From: Halolamina pelagica
Lineage (GTDB): Archaea; Halobacteriota; Halobacteria; Halobacteriales; Haloferacaceae
DNA length: 64,000 nt
Reading direction: 5' to 3'
NCBI RefSeq assembly: GCF_001307315.1
Contig: NZ_LGUC01000001.1
Location: 1,550,001 to 1,614,000 of the forward strand
The notes beneath the pieces were generated by a model. The model was given only the letters and a program-made list of their open reading frames with translations, did not search any database and was not told the origin of the DNA. The translations under genes were made by a program, and so were the position numbers. This document shows positions 37,743 through 46,966 of this stretch, piece by piece. Position 1 is the stretch's first letter; every line of letters starts with the position of its first letter.

Positions 37743-38894
37743 ATGGACTTACTCGACGAGGGACCCGTCCCCGAGCACGCACGCGAGGCGAAAGCGGAAG
37801 CCAGAGCGTTCGCCGAGGCGGAGATCGAACCCGTCGCGGCGGAGCAGTACGCCGCGGGCGAGTACCCGTGGGACGTGCTGGAGGCGGCGATGGACGCCGA
37901 CCTCGTCGCGGCCGATCTGCCCGAGGAACTGGGCGGGCGCGGCTTCGACATCGAGCAGATCCTCGCCATCGGCGAGGAGTTCTTCCGCGCCGACGCCGGC
38001 ATCGGGCTGACGCTGATGCTCGCCTCCTTCGGCTGTGAGCTGGTCGAGCAGTACGGCACCGAGGAGCAGCACGAGCAGTACCTCCGCCCGGTCGCCCAGA
38101 ACGACCAGCTCTCCGGGCTCGCGGTGTCCGAGCCCGAGACCGGCTCCGACCTCGCGGGGATGACGACGAGCGCGGAGAAAGACGGCGACGAGTGGGTGCT
38201 CAACGGCGAGAAGTACTGGGTCGGCAACGCCGTCGAGGCCGACTGGCTCACCGTCTACGCCAAGACCGGCGACCGCGACGACCGCTACGGCAACTACTCG
38301 CTGTTCATCGTCGAGACCGACAGCGAGGGGTACGAAGCCGAGCACATCCCCGAGAAGATGGGGATGCGCGCCTCCAAGCAGGGTCACATCGTCTTCGACG
38401 ACTGCCGCGTCCCCGAGGAGAACCTCGTCGGCACGGAGGGCGGCGGGTTCTACGCGCTCGCGGACTTCTTCAACCACGGCCGCGTCGTCGTCGGCGGCCA
38501 CGGACTCGGGCTCGCGGCCGCCGCCATCGAGGAGGCCGAGGCGTTCGTCCACGAGCGCGAAGGGTTCGGCCGCAACATCAACGAGTTCCAGGCGGTCCAG
38601 CACATCCTCGCGGACATGCAGACGGAGTTCCAGGCCGCCCGCACGCTGAACTGGCGCGCGGCCCGGCAGGTAAAAGAACACGACAACCCCGGCTACTGGG
38701 CGGCGATGGCCAAGACCAAATCCACCGAGACCGCCGTCGACGTCGCCGAGCGCTCGATGCAGCTCCACGGCGGCCGCTCGATCTTCGCTGATCGCCGCAT
38801 CGCCCGCGTCTACCGCGACGTGCGCATCCCGGTGATCTACGAGGGCGCAAACGAGATCCAGCGCAACCTGATCTACCGGCAGACGCCGCGCTAG
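37743..38894 (+). CDS. Acyl-CoA dehydrogenase
   Basis: FAD enzyme that makes the alpha-beta double bond in acyl-CoA beta-oxidation. 383 residues, normal length. Seen: the N-terminal helical domain (ADLPEELGGRGFDIEQIL), LSGLAVSEPETGSDLAGM (ACAD signature 1, FAD contact), GRSIFADRRIARVYRDVR and VIYEGANEIQRNLIYRQ, where the Glu is the catalytic base. Chain-length preference cannot be read from sequence. It follows the menE-like ligase on the same strand; a joint role in acyl-CoA use is possible. Confidence 0.94.
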   Translation: MDLLDEGPVPEHAREAKAEARAFAEAEIEPVAAEQYAAGEYPWDVLEAAMDADLVAADLPEELGGRGFDIEQILAIGEEFFRADAGIGLTLMLASFGCELVEQYGTEEQHEQYLRPVAQNDQLSGLAVSEPETGSDLAGMTTSAEKDGDEWVLNGEKYWVGNAVEADWLTVYAKTGDRDDRYGNYSLFIVETDSEGYEAEHIPEKMGMRASKQGHIVFDDCRVPEENLVGTEGGGFYALADFFNHGRVVVGGHGLGLAAAAIEEAEAFVHEREGFGRNINEFQAVQHILADMQTEFQAARTLNWRAARQVKEHDNPGYWAAMAKTKSTETAVDVAERSMQLHGGRSIFADRRIARVYRDVRIPVIYEGANEIQRNLIYRQTPR

Positions 38895-38896
38895 CC

Positions 38897-38957
38897 AGCC
38901 ACGGCGAGCGACCTGCTGGACGCTCCGTCGCACAGTCACGGAGCCGACGCCGTGGCT
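38897..38957. repeat. Nested inverted repeat after the acyl-CoA dehydrogenase gene
   Basis: The outer arms AGCCACGGCG (38897-38906) and CGCCGTGGCT (38948-38957) match perfectly. An inner pair CTCCGT (38923-38928) and ACGGAG (38938-38943) lies within. It begins 2 bases after the stop, so the transcript end could fold into a long hairpin. The rest of the 200-base gap to 39095 holds a T5 run (39016-39020) and an AT-rich promoter region. Confidence 0.5.
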
Positions 38958-39094
38958 GTGAGGCCAGAACCCTTCCGACCCGAATTCGCTGCCGGACACG
39001 TCGGCAACGAGTCAGTTTTTGCGGCGTCCTCCAGGTATTCTCCACCGAATTCATTACTAAATTTATCAAACATTCACAAGGCTCGATCGTCGGT

Positions 39095-39385
39095 ATGGCG
39101 ACGATGCCTGCGCATCGGAGCGCCCTCGGTTCGGTGTCGGCCGCCGCGAGTCGCATCGTCGACGTGGCAACCACCGTCGCGGTCGCCGTCGGATTGGTCG
39201 GCTGGACGCTGTTCTGGTCGAACCTCGCGAGGCTCCACTACGCTCACGGTGAGCTCCCCTCGGCGCTGTTCACCGCCGGCGCCTTCGTCGCGCCAGCGCT
39301 CGCCGCGCTCGTCTGGTACGTCGGCGAGGGCGTCGGCGCAGACATGCCCACCCCGAGTTTCGGGCCGAGCATCACGAGTAGCTGA
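39095..39385 (+). CDS. Small membrane protein, unknown
   Basis: 96 residues with two hydrophobic segments, TTVAVAVGLVGWTLFW and a second in ALFTAGAFVAPALAALVWYV, and a polar C terminus. An AT-rich stretch with TTTATCA at 39062-39068, about 30 bases before the ATG, is a good promoter in this GC-rich context, which supports a real gene. No family recognised. Its end overlaps the end of the convergent MFS gene by 14 bases. Confidence 0.6.
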   Translation: MATMPAHRSALGSVSAAASRIVDVATTVAVAVGLVGWTLFWSNLARLHYAHGELPSALFTAGAFVAPALAALVWYVGEGVGADMPTPSFGPSITSS

Positions 39386-40711
39386 ACCGCGCGGTCGGTC
39401 CCCGGACGAGCGACCTACCCCCGACCGCAACCCCGTTCTCCGCCGGCAACAGCGTGCGCTCGAACGCCAGCAGTCCCACGCCCAGGAGCACGGTTAGGCC
39501 GATCAGTGTCGGCCAGAGCCACGCTGCCAACCCGTAGTCGAAGAACACGCCGCCGACGAAGGAGCCGATCCCGAAGCCGGCGCGCTTGGCGACTTCGAGC
39601 ATCGACAACTGCGCCCCGCGCTCGCCGTCGCTCCCGAGCGCGCTCATCAGCGACGTGGTGATCGGCGAGTGCAGCACCTCGCCGATCGTTCTCGCGACGA
39701 GATGGAGGCCGAGAAGTGCCACGCCGGCCGCGAGCAGCGGGTGTCGGCCCGCGGCCGCCGGCCCCAGATCCAACAGGTAGACGAGCCACACCACCGCCAT
39801 CGACGCCGTCCAGAAGCCGACCGACAGCAGCAGTCCCCGCGTTCGTCGCCACTCCGAGACGGCGTCGACGAGCGGGATTTGGAGCAGCACCAGCGTCAGC
39901 GGGTTCAGGACGAACAGCGTCCCGATCTCCGCGGACGACAGCCCCAACTCCGCTTCGGCGACGACGGGGACGGTCGTCTGCATCTGGGCGTACAGCACCG
40001 CGAAGCAGACGTTCAACGCCGCGAGACCGAGTACGCGGCGCTTGGTGATCGCTGCCCCCAATCGCCGACGGAGTCCCGGAGTGCAACGTCCTGCTGGCCG
40101 GCGTGGATCCGCGGTACCAGCGCGAACAGGACGACCGCGACGATCGCCGAGGTCGCGCCGTCGGCGAGGAACACGGTCACTTCCGCCCACTCGTACAGGA
40201 GGCCGCCGACGACGAACCCCGTGCCGAAGCCGACGTTGTTGCCGACTTTCAACAGCGAGTACGCCCGGTCGCGCTCGGCGCCGTCGGTCAGGTCGGCGAT
40301 GTACGCCTGCCCGGCCGGGGTGTAGAGCCCGTTCGTGGCGCCCGCGAGCGCGGAGACGCCGATGAACGCCCCCGCTGGATCCAGCGGTGCGATCGCCGCC
40401 GCGATCGCGGGCACGAACGCGTAGCCCGCGAGCGTGACCGCGTTGCCGGCCATCGCCGCCACCATCACCGGCTTGCGGCCGATCCGGTCGGCGAGGTAGC
40501 CGCCGACGGTTGTCGCGACAGCGGTGCTGACGTTCTTCACGAGCAGCCCAACCCCGACGAGCGAGAGCGCGATCCCGACTTCCAGGTGGAAGTGAATGGT
40601 CGCGAAGGGGTACACCAGCCCGGAGCCGAACACGTTCAGCAGTTGGCCGAGGGCGACGACGTACACCGCGCGATCGAACCCACGCACGGCGTCGAGTGGG
40701 AACCGGGACAC
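39372..40711 (-). CDS. MFS transporter
   Basis: About 446 residues and 12 predicted membrane helices. Seen are the loop 2-3 signature in GGYLADRIGRKPVMVAAMAG and the second-half equivalent DAVSEWRRTRGLLLSVG; FIGVSALAGATNGLYTPAGQA fits the MDR-type exporter branch. Substrate unknown. The frame breaks in the central cytoplasmic loop, near 40055-40077; adding one base to the C5 run at 40055-40059 or the C3 run at 40075-40077 (plus strand) joins QQDVALR to GAAITKRRVLGLAALN. Start MSRFPLDAVRGFDRAV at 40711. Confidence 0.85.
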
Positions 40712-40822
40712 GGCGGATGCAGAAGGAGGCGGGATTTATCGGTAGGGGTTCCGGCGACGCTCCGGGCATCGCCGCCCTACGACAGCCAGTCGACCGTCGC
40801 AACCAGCCGCAGTCGGGACGGG

Positions 40823-41203
40823 CTACTTCCGGAGTTCGTTCTGGACGATGTCGATGCCGTCCTCGACGGCCGCCATCGACACGTTGTCGTCGCGCTCGAC
40901 GGAGAACAGACAGCCCCGCTTGGCGCCGTCGGCGACCCGCGCGACCCAGGAGCGTTCGAACGTCCGTACGACCGCTTCGAGGCTCCCCAGCCTGAACGAC
41001 TCCTCGACGGTGGGGGCGTCGAGCTGGTGGACGATACTGTTGTCCACGAACGACCTGATCTCCGACTCGCTGTACTGCGCCGCCACGTCGGCCCGGAGCG
41101 ACTCGTCGATCCGCTTGCCGTCGTACACGATCACCCCTCGGAGTGCGGTGCCGAGCCGGTCGGCGAGCGCGGTGTGGATGGGCTCGGCCGCCAGTTCGCT
41201 CAT
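40823..41203 (-). CDS. Small haloarchaeal protein, DUF7522-like
   Basis: 126 residues, soluble and acidic. It contains LRGVIVYDGKRIDESLRADV, followed by SESEIRSFVDNSIVHQLDAP and a last part SVERDDNVSMAAVEDG, giving the layout of the small DUF7522-like haloarchaeal proteins; the gene at 40-422 may be a distant relative. The ATG at 41203 (MSELAAEPIHTALADRLG) is the natural start. Divergent from the ThDP enzyme gene with 79 bases between. Function unknown; family name tentative. Confidence 0.65.
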   Translation of the reverse strand: MSELAAEPIHTALADRLGTALRGVIVYDGKRIDESLRADVAAQYSESEIRSFVDNSIVHQLDAPTVEESFRLGSLEAVVRTFERSWVARVADGAKRGCLFSVERDDNVSMAAVEDGIDIVQNELRK

Positions 41204-41282
41204 AGGGGCCTCCTCCAGCCCGGGACGCAAAAAACTCCGGTCGGAGAAAGAACTACGGGGGTTCACGCGTGCTCTTCGTGGT

Positions 41283-42859
41283 ATGGACAGACACACTGGC
41301 GGCGAGGCGGTCGTCGCACAGCTCGAACGTGAGGGCGTCGACGTGGCCTTCGGGATCCCGGGCGTGCACACCCTGGAGATCTACGACGCGCTCCTCGACA
41401 GCGGAATCGACCACGTCACGACCCGTCACGAGCAGGGCGCCGGGTTCGCGGCCGACGGCTACGCCCGCGCGACCGGCCGCGTCGGCGTCTGCCTCGTCAT
41501 CACGGGGCCGGGGCTGACCAACGTCGCGACCGCGGTCGGCCAGGCGTACTCGGACTCCTCGCCGCTGCTGGTGATCTCGACGACGAACGCGACCAACGAG
41601 GCGGGCCGCGGGAAGGGCCACCTCCACGAGCTCAAAGACCAGCAGGGCGTGATGGAGTCGGTCGCCGCCGAGAGCTACCACGTCGACCGCGTCGCCGATG
41701 TCCCCGGGACGATCGCCGACGCGTTCGACCACCTCGAGAGCGACCGCCCCCGGCCGATCCACGTCCAGATCCCGACCGACGTGCTCGAACGCGCGGAGCC
41801 GGTCGAACTGGTCGACCGCGGCCGCGCCGCCCCGCCGGGCCCGGATACGGCGCGTGCCGACGAGGCTGTCGAGCGGCTCGCTGGCGCCGAGAGCCCCCTG
41901 CTCGTCGTCGGCGGCGGGACCCTCGACGCCGCCGAGCAGGTACGCACGTTCGTCGACGAAACGGGGATCCCGGTGATCACGACCGCCGCGGGGAAGGGCG
42001 TCGTTCCCGCCGACCACGACTGCTGTGTCGCGACAGCGCTCGGCCACGATCCGGCCCACGAGTTCGTCGCCACACGCGATCTCGTCCTGGCGGTCGGGAC
42101 CGAACTCAGCGCGCAGGACAGCGCCGACACGCCGTTCCCCAGGAGCTGATTCACGTCGACATCGACCCGCGGAACTTCGGTAACAACCACGAGACGGCGC
42201 TGGGAATCGTCGGCGACGCGGGGGCGACCCTCGAGGCGATCCACGACCGCGCGAGCGAGCGAGGGCTGCGGTTCGACGGCCCGGCCGAAGCCGCCGAGGC
42301 GGGCCCGGAACCGCTCTCTGTCGACGCCGAGGACGACCGGCTCAAGCTGTTGGCGGTGCTCCGCGGGGCGCTCGACGACGACGCGGTGGTCGTCAACGAC
42401 ATGACGAAGGTCAGCTACGCCGCCCGCACGCGGTTCCCGACGGGCGCGCCGCGGTCGTTCCTCTTCCCTCGCGGGTTCGGGACGCTGGGGTTCAGCCCGC
42501 CGGCGGCGTTCGGCGCCGCGATCGGAAGCGACCGCCAGGTGGTGTCGCTCGTCGGCGACGGCGGCTCCCTGTTCACCGTCGGGGAGCTCGCGACCGCCGT
42601 GCAGTACGACCTCGCGGTGCCGATCATCGTCTGCAACGACGACTCCTACGACATCCTCGAGGACGTTCAGCGCCGGGACTACGGCCGGACGATGGCGACC
42701 GACATCGAGAACCCCGACTTCGTGGCGTTGGCCGAGAGCTTCGGGGCGGCTGCCCGGCGGATCGAGTTCGACGCCGTCGACGCCGAACTGCCCGGGGCGC
42801 TCTCGGCGGCGTTCGCGCGGGATCGGCCGACGGTGATCGAGATCCCCGTCGAGTTCTGA
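41283..42859 (+). CDS. Thiamine diphosphate-dependent enzyme, acetolactate synthase-like
   Basis: About 525 residues of the IlvB/oxalyl-CoA decarboxylase/benzaldehyde lyase superfamily. Pyr domain: VAFGIPGVHTLEIYDALL and the catalytic Glu in TRHEQGAGFAADGYARATG; PP domain: VSLVGDGGSLFTVGELATA (GDG) and NDDSYDILEDVQRRDYG. It lacks the IlvN partner and differs from IlvB in the substrate region, so a 2-keto acid decarboxylase (for instance the guanidino-oxopentanoate or sulfopyruvate type) is more likely. The frame breaks at 42137-42140; adding one C to CCCC gives DTPFPQELIHVDIDPRN. Confidence 0.85.
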
Positions 42860-42893
42860 CAACGCTCAAGAGCCCCCGGCCACACCACCACCC

Positions 42894-44670
42894 ATGCGAC
42901 TGCAGGAGTACTGGGGCGTCGGCCCGAAGACGGCCGAACTGCTCGAAACCGAACTGGGCGTCGAGCGCGCCGTGCGCGCCATCGAGTCCGCCGACGTGGG
43001 GACGCTGGTCGACGCCGGCCTCTCGCGGGGGCGGGCGACCCGGATCCTCCGGCGGGCCACGGGCGCGGCCGGGCTGGACACGCTGGGCACCGGCGACGCC
43101 CGCGACGTGTACGGCGACCTGCTCGAACTGGCTGCACGGGACGCGCTGACCGACGGCGCCGCCGACCGCATCCGGGTGCTCACGCCGCTGTCGAGCCAGG
43201 CGGCCGCCGCCGACCGACTCGACCGCATCGACGCCGCACGCGAGGTGTGGTCGGGGCTGGACGACGACGGCCGTGAGTCCGTCGTCGCCACCTTCGACCG
43301 CTACGACGAGGCCGGCGCGGGTCGCCGCGCGGCGGTCGAAGCCGCGCTCGACCTCCGCGAGGTCGGCGCGAGCGAGGGTGGCCCGTTCGACCGGCTCGCG
43401 GATCTCGACGCCGACGCGCTCGACGACGCCGTCGACGCGCTGGGCGCGGTGGAGGGCGGGTTCGGCGTCGAAGGTATCGACGAACCGCTCGCCGTCGGGG
43501 AGGGCGCCGACGACCAGCTCGACCGGCTCTGGACCCAGCTCACTAGCGCCAGGCGGCTCGACGACGCCGCGCTGGACGTGCTGGAGACGGTCCGCGGGCA
43601 GGGCGTCCGCTCGCTGGAGGAGTTCCAGAGCGCCGTGATCGCCTACGTCGCCGAGGAGACGGGCGTCACCCCCAGCGAGGTCAGGGCGGTCGCGCCCGAC
43701 GAGGCCCGCGACGAGACCGACTTCGTCTCGGCGACGCTGCGCGGGCTCGTCGGGGACCTGGAGGGGCAGGTCGCGGACCGCGAGGCCGCCGTCGCCGACG
43801 AGCTCCGGGAGACCCTCGACACCGCGGGCGAGCAGATCGAGGCCGCCGTCGATGCGGTCGACGAACTCGCCTTCGACCTCTCGCTCGCCCGCTTCGCCGC
43901 CGCCCACGACCTCACGCGCCCGACGCTCGTCGACGACGGGCTCGCGGTCCGTGGCGCGCGGAACCTCTTCCTCGACGGCGAGATCCAGGCCGTCAGCTAC
44001 GGCGTCGGCGACCACGCCGTGTCCGGGGCGCCCGGGGCACCGACCCGCCCTCGGGCGACCGGGTGGCGGTATTGACGGGCGCAAACTCCGGGGGAAGACG
44101 ACGCTGCTGGAGACACTTTGTGGCGTCGCGCTCCTGGCGTCGATGGGGCTCCCCGTCCCCGCCGAGGCGGCCGAGGTCGGTCGGTTCGACGCGATCGTGT
44201 TCCACCGCCGGCACGCCTCGTTCAACGCGGGCGTACTGGAGTCGACGCTGCGCTCGGTCGTGCCGCCGCTGACTGGCGAGGGGCGCGCCCTGATGCTCGT
44301 CGACGAGTTCGAGGCGATCACGGAGCCGGGCCGGGCGGCGGACCTGTTGAACGGGCTGGTCGATCTGACCGTCGACCGCGGCGCACTCGGCGTGTTCGTC
44401 ACTCACCTGGCCGAGGATCTCGCGCCGCTTCCGGAGACCGCCCGCATCGACGGCATCTTCGCCGAGGGGCTGACCGACGACCTCGAACTGCGCGTGGACT
44501 ACCAGCCGCGCTTCGGCACGGTCGGGCGCTCGACGCCGGAGTTCATCGTCTCGCGACTGGTGGCGAACGCGGGCGACCGCGACGAGCGGGCGGCGTTCCG
44601 TTCGATCGCGGCCGCGGTGGGCGAGGAGGCGGTCCAACGGACGCTTTCGGACGCGGAGTGGCAGGGCTGA
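42894..44670 (+). CDS. MutS-like ATPase with N-terminal helix-hairpin-helix
   Basis: About 592 residues. N terminus: YWGVGPKTAELLETELGVER and a second GLSRGRATRILRRATG, two helix-hairpin-helix-like DNA-binding units. A long helical region follows (coiled-coil-like, about 60-380), then a MutS ATPase domain: Walker A LTGANSGGKTTLLETL, MLVDEFEAITEPG (Walker B) and VFVTHLAEDL (His switch). There is no mismatch-recognition or Smr domain, so this is the archaeal MutS-related branch of unclear function. Two breaks are repaired by one G each at 44034-44037 and 44090-44094, the second restoring the Walker A motif. Confidence 0.85.
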
Positions 44671-44777
44671 CCTTTCGAGATTCGCAACCCCGCCCATCGC
44701 TTGCTGCATCGACGTGAACACTGGTCCGGACCGGCGAGCCGAGAGTTTCAAGGTCGTGCCCAACCCGGTCTCGACTG

Positions 44778-45701
44778 ATGCGTCAGGACCACCTCGTCGC
44801 CGCGGGCCAACTCTCGCGGGCCGACGTCGAGCGCGTGCTCGACCGGGCTGCCGAGTTCGACGCCGCGCTGGAGAGCGGTGAGTCGCTCCCGGCCCGGTAC
44901 CCCGAAACGGTGCTCGCGCTCTGTTTCTACGAACCGAGCACACGAACGAAGATGTCGTTCGAAACCGCGATGAAGCGCCTCGGCGGCGACGTCGTCGACA
45001 TGGGGAGCGTCGACGCCTCGTCGGTGAAGAAAGGCGAGAGCCTCGCCGACACCGTACGGGTGATCGAGGGGTACGGCGACGGGATCGTGCTCCGACACCC
45101 CCGGGAGGGCGCCGCCCGGATGGCCTCGGAGTTCGTCGACGTGCCCGTCGTCAACGCGGGCGACGGCGCGGGCCAACACCCGAGTCAGACCCTGCTCGAC
45201 CTCTACACGATCCGCGAGGCGGCGGGGCTCGACGACCTCACGATCGGCATCGTCGGCGACCTGAAGTACGGCCGCACGGTCCACTCGCTGGCGACCGCGC
45301 TGACGGAGTTCGACGCCCACATGCACTTCGTCAGCCCCGATTCGCTCCGCCTGCCCCGTTCGGTCCGGTTCGACCTCCACGAGGCCGGCGCGCAGGTCCG
45401 GGAACACACCGAACTCGACGACGTGCTGCCGGAGCTCGACGTGCTGTACGTCACCCGAATCCAGCGCGAGCGCTTCCCCGACGAGGACGAGTACCAGAAA
45501 GTCGCCGGGGAGTTCCAGATCGACGCCGACACGCTCGACGCCGCCAGCGACGACCTGACGGTGATGCACCCGCTGCCACGCGTCGACGAGATCGCCCCCG
45601 AGATCGACGACACCGACTACGCGAACTACTTCGAGCAGGCCCACAACGGCGTGCCGGTCCGGATGGCGCTGCTCGACCTCCTGCTCTCGAACCATGAGTG
45701 A
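44778..45701 (+). CDS. pyrB: Aspartate carbamoyltransferase, catalytic subunit
   Basis: Joins carbamoyl phosphate and aspartate, the first committed step of pyrimidine synthesis. 307 residues, normal length. Carbamoyl-phosphate motif [20 protein letters not shown], loop with [30 protein letters not shown], and [15 protein letters not shown] with the HPLPR aspartate-binding motif. pyrI follows with an 8-base overlap, so the two subunits are coupled. Upstream 107 bases hold GTTTCAA about 30 bases before the ATG as a possible TATA box. Confidence 0.97.
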   Translation: MRQDHLVAAGQLSRADVERVLDRAAEFDAALESGESLPARYPETVLALCFYEPSTRTKMSFETAMKRLGGDVVDMGSVDASSVKKGESLADTVRVIEGYGDGIVLRHPREGAARMASEFVDVPVVNAGDGAGQHPSQTLLDLYTIREAAGLDDLTIGIVGDLKYGRTVHSLATALTEFDAHMHFVSPDSLRLPRSVRFDLHEAGAQVREHTELDDVLPELDVLYVTRIQRERFPDEDEYQKVAGEFQIDADTLDAASDDLTVMHPLPRVDEIAPEIDDTDYANYFEQAHNGVPVRMALLDLLLSNHE

Positions 45702-46155
45702 TCACGAACTCCGCGTCTCGAAGATCCGCGACGGCACCGTACTCGACCACCTCCCCGGCGGGAGCGCGCTCCACGTGCTCGCGCTGCTGGGGATCGACGG
45801 CAGCGAGGGGACCGGTGTCAGCGTCGCGATGAACGTCCCGTCCGACCGAATGGGCACCAAGGACGTGGTGAAAGTCGAGGAGCGCGAACTCTCCCAGGCC
45901 GAGGTCGACGTGCTCTCGTTGATCGCGCCGCGGGCGACGGTGAACATCGTCCAGGAGTACGCCGTCATCGAGAAGAAACGCGTCGAACGGCCCGAGTCGG
46001 TCGCCGGCGTACTCGCCTGTCCCAACAGCAGCTGCATCACCAACGCCGACGAGCCGGTGACGACCCGGTTCGACGTGCTCGACGACGGGTTGCGGTGTAG
46101 CTACTGCGAGGAGATCATCCGCGAGGGGATCGCGGACCACCTGGACGTCGGCTGA
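45694..46155 (+). CDS. pyrI: Aspartate carbamoyltransferase, regulatory subunit
   Basis: Binds CTP and ATP and controls PyrB. 153 residues: allosteric domain ([20 protein letters not shown]) and zinc domain with four cysteines (CPNSSCITN and YCEEII preceded by RCSYC), typical of archaeal PyrI. The ATG at 45694 lies within the end of pyrB. In the 125 bases after it I see nothing besides weak inverted repeats. Confidence 0.96.
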   Translation: MSDHELRVSKIRDGTVLDHLPGGSALHVLALLGIDGSEGTGVSVAMNVPSDRMGTKDVVKVEERELSQAEVDVLSLIAPRATVNIVQEYAVIEKKRVERPESVAGVLACPNSSCITNADEPVTTRFDVLDDGLRCSYCEEIIREGIADHLDVG

Positions 46156-46280
46156 CGGCAAGCCGGACTCCGCACGCAGTTTCTTGCCGAGAAGTCACCT
46201 CGGGAGCCCCGACACCGTCTCCGCACGGATCAGGCACGCGGCGGCGCTCCCGGAATCATTGCGAAGTTACCGCTGTGGGG

Positions 46281-46964
46281 TCACCGCAGCGAGCCCAACG
46301 ACGGTCGCCAGGACAGCAACGCCACCGTCAGCAGGAACACCGCCGTCGACACGTCGTAGGCGTAGGTCGTCGTCGCCACCGCGACGAACGAGCCGCCGCC
46401 GAAGGCCACAGTCGCGATGGAGGCGAGGATCGGCCACGAACAGGAGACACAGGAGAACAGCCCCAGGAGCCCCGAGACGGCCGATCGCGACACGTCGACG
46501 ACCGTGACGAACACGAGGTACGCGAGCGCGAGGTAGCCGACGACTTTCGCGGGCATCAGGATGAGCCGCACGAACTCGTTTTTGAACGTGATCGCGGGCC
46601 CCCAGCCCGGGGGGAGCCAGAGCACCGAGAACCCCGCAGTGTAATCGAACGTCGTGGGGATCCCGGGGGCGACGACGCCGCCGGTGTACGCGAGCACTGC
46701 GAGGTAGCCCAGAGCGAGCACGCCCGCACGGCGGGCGGTCGATCGGCTCGTGTCCGGTACGTCCGTACGGAAGAACACCCACAGCGAGACGTTGATCCAG
46801 AGCAGCCCGTACAGTGCGAACCGGGGTTGGCTGACCGACGTTGTGTTGCCGAACAGCCAGTAGCCCGTCAGCGCCATCACCTCGACGTAGAGAACGCCAG
46901 TCCACAGCAGGACGGTCCGCGGTTCGGGGAGGTCGTCGACGCTGGGGACGGCGAACGCCGACAT
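46281..46964 (-). CDS. Haloarchaeal membrane protein beside ctaB
   Basis: 227 residues with about six membrane helices (e.g. TVLLWTGVLYVEVMALTGYW, LYGLLWINVSLWVFF). A conserved-looking Cys pair lies in GLLGLFSCVSCSWPILASI. It starts 2 bases after the CtaA-CtaB fusion stop on the same strand, so it is in the same operon, and may help heme or cytochrome oxidase assembly; this is inferred from place only. I recall related genes of DUF7546 next to ctaB in haloarchaea. Confidence 0.7.
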   Translation of the reverse strand: MSAFAVPSVDDLPEPRTVLLWTGVLYVEVMALTGYWLFGNTTSVSQPRFALYGLLWINVSLWVFFRTDVPDTSRSTARRAGVLALGYLAVLAYTGGVVAPGIPTTFDYTAGFSVLWLPPGWGPAITFKNEFVRLILMPAKVVGYLALAYLVFVTVVDVSRSAVSGLLGLFSCVSCSWPILASIATVAFGGGSFVAVATTTYAYDVSTAVFLLTVALLSWRPSLGSLR

Positions 46965-46966
46965 CG

